From NCBI RefSeq assembly GCF_900114065.1, contig NZ_FORS01000004.1, positions 372,001-436,000 of the forward strand: 64,000 bases of DNA. The letters run 5' to 3'. Below, piece by piece: positions 47,001 to 55,754 of the stretch. The stretch's first letter is position 1, and each line of letters starts with the position of its first letter. This DNA comes from Stutzerimonas kunmingensis (GTDB taxonomy: Bacteria; Pseudomonadota; Gammaproteobacteria; Pseudomonadales; Pseudomonadaceae). Position numbers and translations under genes: made by a program. The notes beneath the pieces are model-generated. The model saw nothing but the letters and a program-made list of their open reading frames with translations. It made no database searches and was not told the origin of the DNA.

Positions 47001-47193
47001 CAGCTCGCTGATGGTGGTGATCAATGCCTCGGACAGGCCGGTTCGCCTGCCGGGCGCGGACGGCTACGAGTTGCACCCGGTGCTGAAGGGTTCGGTCGAC
47101 CCGATCAGCCGCCAGGCCAAGGTCACCAGTGGGGAGTTCGAGGTACCGGCGTTCACGACGATCGTGTTCGCCCAACCTCAGGCACGTCGGTAA
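44074..47193 (+). CDS. secreted pullulanase-type alpha-1,6-glucosidase
   Basis: A 1039-residue exported debranching enzyme. ATG 44074 opens into a signal peptide ([18 protein letters not shown]) with no lipobox; the frame extends to 43837 without support. Domains in order: a CBM41/PUD-like starch-binding domain ([20 protein letters not shown]), a pullulanase N2 and CBM48 region ([20 protein letters not shown]), a GH13 barrel, and a C-terminal DUF3372-like domain. The catalytic residues are nucleophile Asp640 in FRFDLMGHH, acid/base Glu669 in YFYGEGW and Asp803 in [10 protein letters not shown]. It cleaves alpha-1,6 branches of pullulan or starch limit dextrins, consistent with starch use in the P. 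stutzeri group. Confidence 0.93.
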   Translation: MLTRSIAYRRLAALALAGFSLAMQSASATPLDPGPDEALLYYQRADGDYNGWGPHLWNTPGCNGSATETSWAQPLAAVDTDPRYGALYRIPLSANASCLNLIMHKGDEKDLGGGDLTWRFDELGRRVFAVSGNPQLSSTPLSGSAVAIKGARAHWLDPFTLALVGGAPGASRLELRYDRDASIRIDGEARTVSGGRALAMQPSSLRNGLRRQHPHLVDAPAYRITTGVKDIRRAVMSQLVVIAYDADDRVIDATEVQTAGILDMLFAYNGELGATLNARGVSFKLWAPTAQRVRLHVFDASKRLLPGYPKPMRERLGVWSLEGPHALDRQYYQYEVTAYRPSTGRIETTLVSDPYALSLSRNSQYAQVVDLNAGDLKPAGWDAVRPPNPERPEASVIYETHLRDFSASDTSLPAALRGTYAAFTHQNSNGMRHLRDLQKAGLTHVQLLPVFDIATIDEDPARRINLDAPFAKLCDLSDAARERWAQYCGAASIRQVLEGFDPASGQAQSLYNDLRGLDDFNWGYDPFHFTAPEGSYASDAEGVQRIIEFRQMVQALAGNGLATVMDVVYNHTNASGLADKSVLDKVVPGYYHRRNPTTGAVETSTCCENTASEHRMMAKLMIDSLKVWARDYKIAGFRFDLMGHHMREQIVDAYRAVRRIDRDTYFYGEGWEFGEVAGNARGINANQLNMAGTGVGTFNDRQRDAVRGGSPFDGGDSIRRNQGFANGLYLRPNELSGAGAQEKAQLLHATDLIRVGIAGGLRDFQFVTADGSTRKGSEIDYNGQPAGYTLDPQETVNYVSKHDNQTLWDNNQYKLASSLSVADRVRLHMVALSVPLFSQGVPFIHLGSDILRSKSMQRDSYDSGDWFNAVDFSYQDNNWNKGLPRADKDGDNWPLIRRIIVDPQAKPGTTDIVAAKRRFLELLKIRSDSALFQLDSAREVQRRLQFHNTGPEQQPGVIAFSLADGPRDGRDLDRRYSSLMVVINASDRPVRLPGADGYELHPVLKGSVDPISRQAKVTSGEFEVPAFTTIVFAQPQARR

Positions 47194-47202
47194 ATCGCGC
47201 GC

Positions 47203-47229
47203 AAAAAAAAAGGCGACCATAGGTCGCCT
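47203..47229 (-). terminator. intrinsic terminator for ccoM
   Basis: On the minus strand AGGCGAC and GTCGCCT form a 7-bp stem around a five-base loop, followed by a run of nine T. It lies about 40 bases past the ccoM stop and also separates it from the convergent pullulanase gene. Confidence 0.8.
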
Positions 47230-47267
47230 AAATGCCTTGCGTGCTCTTTGAATCTGCCGGGAATCGC

Positions 47268-47375
47268 TTACTTCTTGTGCGCATCCCGCCAGATGAAATA
47301 TCCGAAGCCTCCGAGGAAGGCGACCATCAGGCCGACCGTGACCACCCCTGCGAGCACCACATCATCGACAAACAT
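47268..47375 (-). CDS. ccoM: cbb3 cytochrome oxidase small subunit CcoM (35 residues)
   Basis: A single-span membrane protein of 35 residues, too short for routine gene calling. It begins MFVDDVVLAGVVTVG, continues through one hydrophobic helix (LMVAFLGGFGYFIW) and ends RDAHKK. GGAGGT lies eight bases before the ATG. This agrees with what I remember of CcoM, the fourth subunit of the P. stutzeri cbb3 oxidase, which helps assemble and stabilise the complex. The gene is away from any cco operon here. A perfect ANR/FNR box lies 70 bases upstream and a T-tract terminator follows, so it is a complete, oxygen-regulated single-gene unit. Confidence 0.7.
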   Translation of the reverse strand: MFVDDVVLAGVVTVGLMVAFLGGFGYFIWRDAHKK

Positions 47376-47444
47376 GAGACCTACCTCCGAAACCTGATTC
47401 GCTATTCGATGGGTTCAAGTTAAACCCGCTCCCCCCTAAAAAAA

Positions 47445-47458
47445 TTGACCCGGGTCAA
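47445..47458 (-). promoter_or_regulatory. ANR/FNR box for ccoM
   Basis: TTGACCCGGGTCAA is a perfect 14-bp palindrome close to the FNR/ANR consensus TTGAT-N4-ATCAA. Its centre is 41-42 bases upstream of a plausible start near 47410, and TTAACT sits at the -10 position (47423-47418), the geometry of a class II FNR-activated promoter. Confidence 0.75.
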
Positions 47459-47494
47459 TGGCCACAAAGCAGCGCGCACAGCCGTGAGCAACGA

Positions 47495-47508
47495 CTGATC
47501 CAGGTCAA
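47495..47508 (-). promoter_or_regulatory. second, weaker ANR/FNR-like box
   Basis: CTGATCCAGGTCAA matches the FNR consensus with one off-consensus base in each half-site. Its centre is exactly 50 bases from that of the stronger box at 47445-47458, suggesting an auxiliary upstream site. Confidence 0.4.
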
Positions 47509-47617
47509 GAAAACAGGGGTGTTTGAGGCGAAAAACGGCAGGGGCAGCAGCAGAAGTGTGGTGAGAGCCGAGCGGATAATAGCGAATCGATCTGTGCAAT
47601 GTTGAAGGGGGGCGCGA

Positions 47618-47779
47618 TTAACGCTTCTTCGGAGAGCGTTTGCCCTTCTTCTTCGCCTTGCCCAGCGGCAGGACCTGCTCGAAGGTCTTGCGCATCTCCT
47701 CGAGGCGCTTGTCGTTGAGGTCGTGAATGCGCTTTGCGCGCTCTGCACTGAAGTCGATCAACTTCTCGTCGCTGCTCAT
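47618..47779 (-). CDS. small basic-tailed hypothetical protein
   Basis: A 53-residue soluble protein beginning MSSDEKLIDFSAERAKRIHD. The middle is helical (RLEEMRKTFEQVL) and the last 13 residues are almost all Lys, Arg and small residues (KAKKKGKRSPKKR). It begins inside the last codons of the AlkB-like gene (ATGA overlap at 47776-47779), so its translation is probably coupled to that gene. The basic tail suggests nucleic-acid binding, but nothing identifies a function. Similar small proteins occur in other pseudomonads. Confidence 0.7.
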   Translation of the reverse strand: MSSDEKLIDFSAERAKRIHDLNDKRLEEMRKTFEQVLPLGKAKKKGKRSPKKR

Positions 47780-48393
47780 TTGCTCGGCCTCGTCTCGATC
47801 AGGCGGAAGGTCAGGTTGAGGCGCGGCTGCAGCACCTTGCTGGTCCGCGCGATCTGGTGTTGCCAATGATGCTGCGTCATGCCCCTCATGACCAGCAGCG
47901 AGCCATGTGCGAGGACGAGCGAGTGTTGAATCCGCCCACTGCCCTTGCGCCGCAGATCGAAGCGCCGCTCAGCGCCCAAGCTCAGCGAAGCGACAGTGGG
48001 GCAATCGCCCAGCTCGGGCTCATCGTCACTGTGCCAGCCCATGGCGTCGCGTCCGTCGCGATACAGGTTCAGCAACACACCGTTGAAGCGCTGACCGGTC
48101 TCGTGCTGCAGACGCTCACGGATGTCGCGCAACAGCGGTGTCCAGGCCAGCGGATCATGTCGCAGGCCGGAATAGCGATACCTGGCGTCCGCGTCGCCGT
48201 ACCAGGCGACCATGCGTGGTACTGCAACCTGGCGGCCATAGATTCGGATTTCGGGCTGCGACCAGGGCGTGGCGCTGACGAGCTTCTCCAGCCAGGCATC
48301 GGCGGTTTCGCTGTCGACCCACCCCGGGTAGTAGTCCAGTGCGGCGTCCGGCAACTCGATCGATGAAGCGTGGCTCGGGTCGTTCGTGAACAC
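47776..48393 (-). CDS. AlkB-family Fe(II)/2-oxoglutarate dioxygenase
   Basis: A 205-residue protein starting at GTG 48393 with GAGGTCTGAG upstream. The AlkB core is readable: VPRMVAWYGDADARYRYSG, NLYRDGRDAMGWHSDDEPEL with the HxD iron ligands, SLGAERRFDLRRK, and HGSLLVMRGMTQHHWQHQI with the distal His, then PRLNLTFRLI with the Arg that holds 2-oxoglutarate. It most resembles the ALKBH2/3-like bacterial dioxygenases that reverse alkylation of bases in DNA or RNA. It overlaps the small basic protein downstream and lies one base from the small gene upstream. Confidence 0.9.
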   Translation of the reverse strand: MFTNDPSHASSIELPDAALDYYPGWVDSETADAWLEKLVSATPWSQPEIRIYGRQVAVPRMVAWYGDADARYRYSGLRHDPLAWTPLLRDIRERLQHETGQRFNGVLLNLYRDGRDAMGWHSDDEPELGDCPTVASLSLGAERRFDLRRKGSGRIQHSLVLAHGSLLVMRGMTQHHWQHQIARTSKVLQPRLNLTFRLIETRPSK

Positions 48394-48394
48394 C

Positions 48395-48697
48395 TCAGAC
48401 CTCGACGTCAACCCAGAGTCCCTGGCGCGGCAGCTCTTCGAGCTCGGCCTGGTCCTGCTCATCAGTCTCTCCGGTCGCCAGTTCCTCCGGGGTATAACCC
48501 CGGCGCTGACGCCGCCGCTGCTCGTCGCGCAGCATCTCGGCGCTCTCCTGCGGATGACGTCGGTCGAGGGTAACCGCACTTTCGTCCGGGCTCGGCTGCA
48601 CGGGTGCCACCGGTGCGATCTCCGGGCGCGGCTTGACCACGTCCTGCTGGGCGTTGACCGGGAATACGCCTGATGGGATGGGTGGCAGCATGCTCAT
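48395..48697 (-). CDS. conserved hypothetical protein (Pro-rich, charged)
   Basis: A protein of 98-100 residues. Two ATGs (48697 and 48691) lie behind GAGGGGTA; the second has the better spacing. It begins MLPPIPSGVFPVNAQQ and has SAVTLDRRHPQESAEMLRDE, then an Arg-rich helix (QRRRQRRGYTPEELA) and a final RQGLWVDVEV strand. Pseudomonas homologues have carried the label 'aspartate-semialdehyde dehydrogenase', which is clearly wrong for such a short protein. It leads the three-gene set with the AlkB homologue. Confidence 0.72.
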   Translation of the reverse strand: MSMLPPIPSGVFPVNAQQDVVKPRPEIAPVAPVQPSPDESAVTLDRRHPQESAEMLRDEQRRRQRRGYTPEELATGETDEQDQAELEELPRQGLWVDVEV

Positions 48698-48842
48698 TAC
48701 CCCTCTTTACCGATGAATCGGCGCGGCACCGGCCAACTTTAACAGGACCGCTACACTTCATGCGTCACGCAGTCGCCATCGGCCGTCGCTCTGATGGCGA
48801 CGTTCCGTTACCATAGCCGGCTTTTTCACAGCGGGAGGCAGC

Positions 48843-51692
48843 ATGGCGCAGCAGTATCTACCGGGGCAACGCTGGATCAGCGACAGCGAGGCAGAACTCG
48901 GCCTCGGAACCATCCTGACCCAGGATGGACGGATGCTCACCGTGCTCTATCCGGCGACCGGCGAAACGCGCCAGTACGCGACACGCAGCGCCCCACTGAC
49001 GCGGGTGCGCTTCGTACCCGGTGACGAGATCACCCATTTCGAAGGCTGGAAGATGACCGTGCGCGAGGTCGACGACGTCGACGGCCTGCTGGTCTACCAC
49101 GGCCTGACCGCACAGAACGAAGCCCGCACCCTGCCGGAAACCCAGCTGTCGAACTTCATCCAGTTCCGCCTGGCCAGCGACCGCCTCTTCGCCGGGCAGA
49201 TCGACCCGCTCGCCTGGTTCAGCCTGCGCTACCACACCCTGCAGCACCAGAGCGCCCAGCTGCAATCCTCGCTGTGGGGCCTCGGTGGCGTGCGTGCGCA
49301 GCCCATCGCGCACCAGCTGCACATCGCCAAGGAAGTCGCTGACCGCATCGCCCCGCGCGTACTGCTGGCCGACGAAGTGGGCCTGGGCAAGACCATCGAA
49401 GCCGGCCTGATCATCCATCGCCAACTGCTCTCAGGCCGCGCCAGCCGGGTGCTGATCCTGGTTCCGGAAAACCTCCAGCACCAGTGGCTGGTGGAGATGC
49501 GCCGCCGCTTCAACCTGGAAGTCGCACTGTTCGATGCCGAGCGTTTCATCGAGAGCGATGCCAGCAACCCGTTCGAAGACACCCAGCTGGCACTGGTATC
49601 GCTGGAATGGCTGAAGGAAGACGAGCGTGCCCAGGATGCTGCCTTCGCCGCAGGCTGGGACGTGCTGGTAGTGGACGAAGCGCACCACCTGGTCTGGCAC
49701 CCGGAAGGTGCCAGCGCCGAATACAAACTGGTCGAACAGCTGGCCGAAGTGATCCCCGGCGTGCTGCTGCTGACTGCAACTCCGGAACAGCTCGGTCTGG
49801 ACAGCCACTTCGCCCGTCTGCGGCTGCTCGATCCGAATCGTTTCCATGACCTCGATGCCTTCCGCGCCGAAAGCTCCAGCTATCAGCCGGTGGCCGAAGC
49901 CGTGCAGGAGCTGCTCGACGAGGGCCGTCTCTCGCAGCAGGCACACCAGACTATCCACGATTTCCTCGGCGCCGAGGGCGAAGCCCTGCTGGCCGCCGCC
50001 ACCGATGGCGACATCGAGGCCAGCAGCCGGCTGATCCGCGAGCTGCTCGACCGTCACGGCACCGGCCGTCTGCTGTTCCGCAACACCCGTGCCGCCGTGC
50101 AGGGTTTCCCGGAGCGCCAGCTGCATCCCTATCCGCTGCCCTGCCCGGCCGAATACCTCGAACTGCCGCTGGGCGAGCATGCCGAGCTGTATCCGGAGGT
50201 CGCCTTCCAGAGCCAGCAGGACGACGGCGAGGCGAGCAACCGCTGGTGGCAGTTCGATCCGCGCGTGGAATGGCTGATCGACACGCTGAAGATGCTGAAG
50301 AAGTACAAGGTGCTGGTCATCTGCGCTCATGCCGAGACCGCCCTGGATCTGGAAGACGCGCTGCGCGTGCGCTCCGGCATTCCGGCCACGGTGTTCCACG
50401 AGGGTATGAGCATCCTCGAGCGCGACCGCGCCGCGGCCTACTTCGCCGACGAGGCGTTCGGCGCGCAGGTGCTGATCTGCTCGGAAATCGGCAGTGAGGG
50501 CCGTAACTTCCAGTTCAGCCACCATCTGGTGCTGTTCGATCTGCCGGCGCATCCGGACCTGCTCGAGCAGCGCATCGGCCGTCTCGACCGCATCGGCCAG
50601 CAGCACACCATCCAGCTGCACGTGCCGTATCTGGAAACCAGTCCGCAGGAACGCCTATTCAAGTGGTATCACCAGGCACTGAACGCTTTCCTCAACACCT
50701 GCCCGACCGGCAACGCCCTGCAGCACCGCTTCGGTCAGCGCCTGCTGGCGCAGCTGGAAGAAGGTGACGACGACGCCTATCAGCTGCTGATCGACGAGGC
50801 CCGCGCCGAGCGCGAGCGTCTGGAAGCCGAACTGCACAGCGGTCGCGACCGTCTGCTGGAACTCAACTCCGGCGGCGGCGAACAAGGCAAGGCGCTGGTC
50901 GAAGCCATCGAGGAGCAGGACGACCAGTTCGCCCTGCCGATCTATATGGAGCAGCTGTTCGACGCGTTCGGCATCGACAGCGAAGACCACTCGGAAAACG
51001 CCCTGGTACTGCGCCCCAGCGAGAAAATGCTGGATGCCAGCTTCCCGCTGGGCGATGACGAAGCCGTGACCATCACCTACGACCGTGAACAGGCCCTGGC
51101 CCGCGAAGACATGCAGTTCCTCACCTGGGAACACCCCATGGTGCAGGGCGGCATGGACCTGGTGCTGTCCGGCTCCATGGGCAACACCGCGGTCGCGCTG
51201 ATCAAGAACAAGGCGCTCAAGCCGGGCACCGTATTGCTCGAGTTGCTGTTCGTCAGTGAAGTGGTGGCGCCGCGTGCACTGCAGCTGAGTCGCTTCCTGC
51301 CGCCGCTGGCGTTGCGCTGCCTGCTCGACGGAAACGGCAACGACCTGGCCTCGAAGGTGGCCTTCGATACGCTCAACGATCAGCTGGAAAGCGTGCCGCG
51401 GGCCAGCGCCAACAAGTTCGTTCAGGCCCAGCGCGACGTGCTGGCCACCCAGATCGCCGCCGCCGAAGCCAAGATCGCGCCGCGCCACAGCGAGCGCGTT
51501 GCCGAAGCACAACGCAAGCTCAAGGCCGGCCTGGAGGAGGAGCTGGCGCGACTGGTAGCCCTGCAGGCAGTCAACCCGAGCGTGCGCGACAGCGAGATCG
51601 AAGCCCTGCGTCAGCAGCGCGAAGACGGCCTGGCAGCACTGGAAAAGGCGGCCTTGCGATTGGAGGCAATACGGGTGCTGGTCGCCGGCTGA
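48843..51692 (+). CDS. rapA: RNA polymerase-associated ATPase RapA (HepA)
   Basis: A 949-residue Swi2/Snf2-family ATPase that recycles RNA polymerase after transcription; GGGAGGCAGC precedes ATG 48843. The N-terminal Tudor-like region begins [20 protein letters not shown]. Helicase motifs are [16 protein letters not shown] (I), VVDEAHHL (II), LLLTATPEQ (III) and [18 protein letters not shown] (VI). The length is close to E. coli RapA (968). It stands alone and divergent from the AlkB set. Its transcript runs into overlapping inverted repeats at 51741-51800. Confidence 0.96.
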   Translation: MAQQYLPGQRWISDSEAELGLGTILTQDGRMLTVLYPATGETRQYATRSAPLTRVRFVPGDEITHFEGWKMTVREVDDVDGLLVYHGLTAQNEARTLPETQLSNFIQFRLASDRLFAGQIDPLAWFSLRYHTLQHQSAQLQSSLWGLGGVRAQPIAHQLHIAKEVADRIAPRVLLADEVGLGKTIEAGLIIHRQLLSGRASRVLILVPENLQHQWLVEMRRRFNLEVALFDAERFIESDASNPFEDTQLALVSLEWLKEDERAQDAAFAAGWDVLVVDEAHHLVWHPEGASAEYKLVEQLAEVIPGVLLLTATPEQLGLDSHFARLRLLDPNRFHDLDAFRAESSSYQPVAEAVQELLDEGRLSQQAHQTIHDFLGAEGEALLAAATDGDIEASSRLIRELLDRHGTGRLLFRNTRAAVQGFPERQLHPYPLPCPAEYLELPLGEHAELYPEVAFQSQQDDGEASNRWWQFDPRVEWLIDTLKMLKKYKVLVICAHAETALDLEDALRVRSGIPATVFHEGMSILERDRAAAYFADEAFGAQVLICSEIGSEGRNFQFSHHLVLFDLPAHPDLLEQRIGRLDRIGQQHTIQLHVPYLETSPQERLFKWYHQALNAFLNTCPTGNALQHRFGQRLLAQLEEGDDDAYQLLIDEARAERERLEAELHSGRDRLLELNSGGGEQGKALVEAIEEQDDQFALPIYMEQLFDAFGIDSEDHSENALVLRPSEKMLDASFPLGDDEAVTITYDREQALAREDMQFLTWEHPMVQGGMDLVLSGSMGNTAVALIKNKALKPGTVLLELLFVSEVVAPRALQLSRFLPPLALRCLLDGNGNDLASKVAFDTLNDQLESVPRASANKFVQAQRDVLATQIAAAEAKIAPRHSERVAEAQRKLKAGLEEELARLVALQAVNPSVRDSEIEALRQQREDGLAALEKAALRLEAIRVLVAG

Positions 51693-51740
51693 GCCGGCAG
51701 CGCTTTGCCCGTGTGTCCTGAAGGCGGTGTCCAACCCATC

Positions 51741-51800
51741 CGTTCAGGTCAACGCGCCAGCGGTTGGACCACCTCGTTCCCGACCTGAACGAGGTGGTCC
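51741..51800. terminator. overlapping inverted repeats between convergent genes
   Basis: GGACCACCTCGTTC (51766-51779) pairs perfectly with GAACGAGGTGGTCC (51787-51800). A second pair, CGTTCAGGTC (51741-51750) with GACCTGAACG (51782-51791), shares bases with the first, so only one can form at a time. There is no T tract. It lies between the rapA stop and the CHAD gene stop and probably marks both transcript ends. Confidence 0.6.
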
Positions 51801-51839
51801 GCGCTTCCCCGAGAACGGCCTCGTCGAGGCGTGCTCCTA

Positions 51840-52748
51840 TTATTCCGATTCCTTACGCGCGATACGCCAGTACGCCCCGACCCGCTCCGCCAGCGCCTTT
51901 GGCGGTTCGGCATACAAGCGGCGGCCCAGGCGCAGCGCGCGCTGTTGCAACTGCGCCCGCCGCTGTTCGATACAGCGCTGCACCGCTTCACGGGTATCCG
52001 CTGTACCGAACAGCTCGGGCTCGCCCTGCATCAGCTCAGTCATCACCGCCAGGTCATGGTCGTCGCCCAGCGCGTCGGCGACCTGCTTGAGCTGTTCCGC
52101 GCGAGTTTCCAGCGCATCCGGCCAGCACGGAGACAGCAGCTGGCAGTGATACCAGTGGTCCTTCACCCGCTTGCGCCATTCGTGAAGCAACTCATCCGAG
52201 TCCGCCTTTTGCGCACGTGCGAGATCCCGCACACCGTCGGCATAGGTTCGCCGAAAGCCCGCGGCGAGCAAGCCGAAGCCTTTGCCCGGCAATTTCCAGT
52301 GCTGCACGTCTCGAGTCAGTGCGCGCAGGTCACCCAGCACCTGCGTCACTTCCACGTCGAAGCCGGTATGCACCTCACCATCCGGCGCGGCGCGCTGCTG
52401 CAAGCGCAGACGGATCTGGCGGAACGCATCGCTGACGAACAGTGGCTGATCGGTGCGCGCCAGGGCGTCCCAGCTTTCCAGCATGGCGGCGGCATCGCGT
52501 GACTCGGCCAGGCGTCGTCCGGCATCGCGCAGCCGACGATTGTCGACGCTGAAACGCGCACCGAGCGGTTCACGCACCAGCCGCAGCAGCGCGCGCAATT
52601 CCTTGAAGCGCTTGCGCGCCTGGTGCACGCCCTCGGCCCGCTCGGACGGCTCGACACAGAGCGCCTGGATCGCCTTGTTGATGCGCCCCAGCGCGGCCTT
52701 GCGCACCTCTTTGGCAGCATTGCGCGCTGGGCGTATTCGATAGGCCAT
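51840..52748 (-). CDS. CHAD-domain protein
   Basis: A 302-residue, His- and Arg-rich helical protein. The CHAD pattern is GVHQARKRFKELRALLRLVR near the N-terminus and LLHEWRKRVKDHWYHCQLL in the second half, each with conserved basic residues lining a cavity. CHAD domains bind inorganic polyphosphate and often accompany triphosphate tunnel enzymes or polyphosphate metabolism; none is next to it here. It is convergent with rapA and transcribed in the same direction as the yegD-like gene upstream. Confidence 0.9.
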   Translation of the reverse strand: MAYRIRPARNAAKEVRKAALGRINKAIQALCVEPSERAEGVHQARKRFKELRALLRLVREPLGARFSVDNRRLRDAGRRLAESRDAAAMLESWDALARTDQPLFVSDAFRQIRLRLQQRAAPDGEVHTGFDVEVTQVLGDLRALTRDVQHWKLPGKGFGLLAAGFRRTYADGVRDLARAQKADSDELLHEWRKRVKDHWYHCQLLSPCWPDALETRAEQLKQVADALGDDHDLAVMTELMQGEPELFGTADTREAVQRCIEQRRAQLQQRALRLGRRLYAEPPKALAERVGAYWRIARKESE

Positions 52749-52864
52749 TTGCGTTATCCCTCAATGACACGCTCCGCTGGAGCATCCGTATTGAGACCCG
52801 CACGCCACGCCGGGTGTTATTCCGGCAATGTGAAGATTTGTGTCAGCAACGCCGGGATTCCATT

Positions 52865-54130
52865 TCAACCGTAGCGCTTGCGCGCCTCGATGGCCAATCC
52901 GCTGCCGATGCTGCCGAAGCGATTGCCTTCCACGTGCCGCGCCCGAGGCAGCAGCCCGGCAACGCTGTCGCGCAGTGCAGGAATGGCGCTCGAGCCACCG
53001 GTGAAGAACACCGTATCGACCTCATCATGGCGCACGCCGGCATCCGCCAGCAGCTGATTGATGCTGCCACCGATACGGTCAAGCAGTGCGGCGATGGCGC
53101 CTTCGAAGCCCTGGCGGGTCAGCTCGACCTGCAGTTGCGGCTCGATACGCTGGAAGTCGATGGCGAACTGCTCCGCCTCGGTCAGCTCGATCTTGCCCTG
53201 CTCCACCTGCATCGCCAGCCAGTGTCCGGCGCGCTGCTCGATCAGGCGGAACAGCCGGTCGATACCGGTGGGGTCGACGATGTCGTAGCGCATGCTCTGC
53301 AACGCCCGTAGCGAGGCCGGCGCGTATACGGCGTTGATGGTGTGCCAGGTGGCCAGGTTGAGGTGGGTGCTGGTCGGCATCGGTGCGTCGCTCTTCATCC
53401 GGCTGCCATAGCCGAACAGCGGCATCACCCCGCTCAGGCTGAGCTGCTTGTCGAAGTCGGTACCGCCGATGTGCACACCGCCGGTGGCGAGAATATCAGC
53501 CTGTCGATCATCGACGTCCCGACGCTCGGGCGACAGCCGCACCAGCGAGAAGTCGGAGGTACCACCGCCGATATCGACGATCAGCACGCGCTCTTCGCGT
53601 TCGATACGCGACTCGTAATCAAAGGCCGCGGCGATCGGCTCGTACTGGAAGGACACGTCCTTGAAGCCGATCTTGCGGGCGGCAGCGGCCAAGGTGTCCG
53701 ATGCCTCGCGGTCGGCCTGCGGGTCGTCATCGACGAAAAACACCGGCCGCCCCAGCACGACTTCCTCGAATGGCCGGCCGGCAGCCGTTTCGGCGCGCTG
53801 CTTGAGGGTGCCGAGGAACAGGCCGAGGATTTCCTTGAACGGCATGGCGCTGCCGAGCACGGTGGTTTCGCTTTTCAGCAGCTTGGAGCCGAGCAGGCTC
53901 TTGAGCGAACGCATCAGGCGGCCTTCATAGCCCTCCAGATATTCGCTCAGCGCCTGCCGACCGTAGACCGGCCGGCGCTCTTCGAGATTGAAGAACACCA
54001 CCGACGGCAAGGTCGGTTGCTCGCCTTCCAGCGCGATCAGCGGATCGACGCCGGGGCGCCACCAACCAACCGTGGAATTCGAGGTGCCGAAGTCGATGCC
54101 GCAGGCGCGGGCGGATGAGGCGTTGAGCAT
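52865..54130 (-). CDS. yegD: YegD-like Hsp70-family chaperone
   Basis: A 421-residue protein consisting of only the Hsp70 nucleotide-binding domain plus a short extension. It opens with ARACGIDFGTSNSTVGWWRP (phosphate 1), has LIVDIGGGTSDFSLVRLSPE as phosphate 2 and VFFTGGSSAIPALRD as the adenosine motif. ATG 54130 is chosen over an in-frame GTG at 54142. The length and wording agree with E. coli YegD, an atypical DnaK relative without a substrate-binding domain. It is in the same direction as the CHAD gene, 116 bases away. Confidence 0.9.
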   Translation of the reverse strand: MLNASSARACGIDFGTSNSTVGWWRPGVDPLIALEGEQPTLPSVVFFNLEERRPVYGRQALSEYLEGYEGRLMRSLKSLLGSKLLKSETTVLGSAMPFKEILGLFLGTLKQRAETAAGRPFEEVVLGRPVFFVDDDPQADREASDTLAAAARKIGFKDVSFQYEPIAAAFDYESRIEREERVLIVDIGGGTSDFSLVRLSPERRDVDDRQADILATGGVHIGGTDFDKQLSLSGVMPLFGYGSRMKSDAPMPTSTHLNLATWHTINAVYAPASLRALQSMRYDIVDPTGIDRLFRLIEQRAGHWLAMQVEQGKIELTEAEQFAIDFQRIEPQLQVELTRQGFEGAIAALLDRIGGSINQLLADAGVRHDEVDTVFFTGGSSAIPALRDSVAGLLPRARHVEGNRFGSIGSGLAIEARKRYG

Positions 54131-54233
54131 GGCGTGTTCCACGGGTACTGAAAAAACGGCCGCGCAGTGTAAAGGAGGCGGCCCGCCGATGCAGGCCTAT
54201 CGTCGGTTAGCCCCTCGATGGCTTTCTCCAGAC

Positions 54234-54265
54234 AAAAAAATGCCCGGCCATCGCTGGTCCGGGCA
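54234..54265 (-). terminator. intrinsic terminator after the MFS gene
   Basis: On the minus strand TGCCCGG and CCGGGCA form a 7-bp stem with an 11-base loop, followed by seven T. It lies about 23 bases past the MFS stop. Confidence 0.8.
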
Positions 54266-54287
54266 CAAACCCCATAACGCAAACGTA

Positions 54288-55634
54288 TCAGGCAGGCACC
54301 GCCTCCGCGCCGGGCGCATCGGCCGTCATCCCGGCAGTCATGCGCTTGGCATCGGCGCAGAAGGTCCGCGATGCCTGGAACAGGAACAGCATGGTCAGCA
54401 GCAGCGACGCCGGTATCAGATACATCGCCCCGTGCAGACCCTCGGCACGGAAGGCCTCGGCCATCTCGCTGGCGCCCGCTGCCAGCATCGCCCCTTCGGC
54501 GAAGTGGTCCGAGAGCAGCCCCACCACTACTGTCCCCATGCCGCCGCCCAGCAGGTACAGGCCAGCGAAGAACAGCGCCATGGCCGTGGCCCGCAGGCGC
54601 GGTTCGACCACGTCCTGAATTGCCGTGTAGACGCAGGTATAGAAGTTGTAGGAGAACAGCCAGCCAATGCTGAACACGGCGACGAACATGCCGACCTCGA
54701 TGCGGCCGGCCAGCAGCGCATAGCCGGTCGCGATGGTCGCGATCAACATGCTCACAGCGGCGAAGATCAGGCGACCACGGGCGTAGCGCTGGTGGATACG
54801 GTCAGCGACCCAGCCGCCCAGGGTCAACCCGAACAGGCCGGTCAAGCCGACGATCACGCCGGTGGCGACCGACGCCTGTACCAGCGAGACACCGTGATAA
54901 CGCATCAGCAACGGCACCATGAAGGCGTTGCAGGCATAGGTGGCGAAGTTGAATGCCAGGCCGGCCAGCACCAGCCACCAGAAGGTGCGAATCGACAGCA
55001 CCTTGCGGATCGGCTGCTGCACCGGCTCCTGGGAAACCTTGACGGTCTCGGCGGCGCCGCGCTTGGGCTCCTTGATCAGAAAGATGAACAGCGCCAGCAC
55101 CAGGCCCGGCACCGCGGCGATGAAGAAGGGCGCGCGCCAGCTGCCGAACGCCTCTACCATGGAACCGATGGTGAAGAACGCCAGCAACAGGCCCAACGGC
55201 AGGCCGAGCATGAAGATGCCCATGGCCCGGGAGCGCTTGTGCGCCGGAAACAGGTCGCCGATCAGCGAGTTGGCGGCGGGCGCGTAACTGGCCTCGCCGA
55301 TGCCGATGCCCATGCGCACCAGCAGGAAGCTCCAGAAGTTCCAGGCCAGGCCGTTAATCGCGGTCAGGCCGCTCCACGCGGTGAGCCCCCAGCCCATGAT
55401 CTTGCGCCGCGAACCGAGGTCCGCCATGCGCCCCAGGGGCAGCCCGGCAATGGCGTAGACGATGGTGAAGGCGGTGCCGATCAGGCCGAGTTGGAAATCG
55501 TTGAGGCTCCACTCCAGGCGGATCGGCTCGGCGATGATCGCCGGTATGGTGCGATCGAAGAAGTTGAACAGGTTCGCCAGAAAGAGCAGAAACAGCACGC
55601 GCCAGGCGTTGGATGCTTGGGTGGAAGGCTGCAT
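54288..55634 (-). CDS. MFS transporter
   Basis: A 448-residue inner-membrane protein with twelve helices; ATG 55634 gives MQPSTQASNAWRVLFLLFLA, while the frame extends unsupported to 55691. MFS landmarks are LFNFFDRTIPAIIAEPIRLE in helix 1 and GLPLGRMADLGSRRKIMGWG between helices 2 and 3. It is the spinster/organic-anion branch, related to sugar-acid transporters such as ExuT. It is 120 bases downstream of hyi-glxR on the same strand and ends at a good terminator, so it may bring in the hydroxy acid those enzymes use. The substrate is inferred. Confidence 0.87.
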   Translation of the reverse strand: MQPSTQASNAWRVLFLLFLANLFNFFDRTIPAIIAEPIRLEWSLNDFQLGLIGTAFTIVYAIAGLPLGRMADLGSRRKIMGWGLTAWSGLTAINGLAWNFWSFLLVRMGIGIGEASYAPAANSLIGDLFPAHKRSRAMGIFMLGLPLGLLLAFFTIGSMVEAFGSWRAPFFIAAVPGLVLALFIFLIKEPKRGAAETVKVSQEPVQQPIRKVLSIRTFWWLVLAGLAFNFATYACNAFMVPLLMRYHGVSLVQASVATGVIVGLTGLFGLTLGGWVADRIHQRYARGRLIFAAVSMLIATIATGYALLAGRIEVGMFVAVFSIGWLFSYNFYTCVYTAIQDVVEPRLRATAMALFFAGLYLLGGGMGTVVVGLLSDHFAEGAMLAAGASEMAEAFRAEGLHGAMYLIPASLLLTMLFLFQASRTFCADAKRMTAGMTADAPGAEAVPA

Positions 55635-55754
55635 GACGTCGGTCTCGATTGTTCTTATATTCCGGCCGCAGACCAGCCGGGACTCGACCATGACTCTAGA
55701 GTCTGTGCCTGATCCTGTCTCCGAACATCACCTTCGCTTATGCCCCGCGATGGC

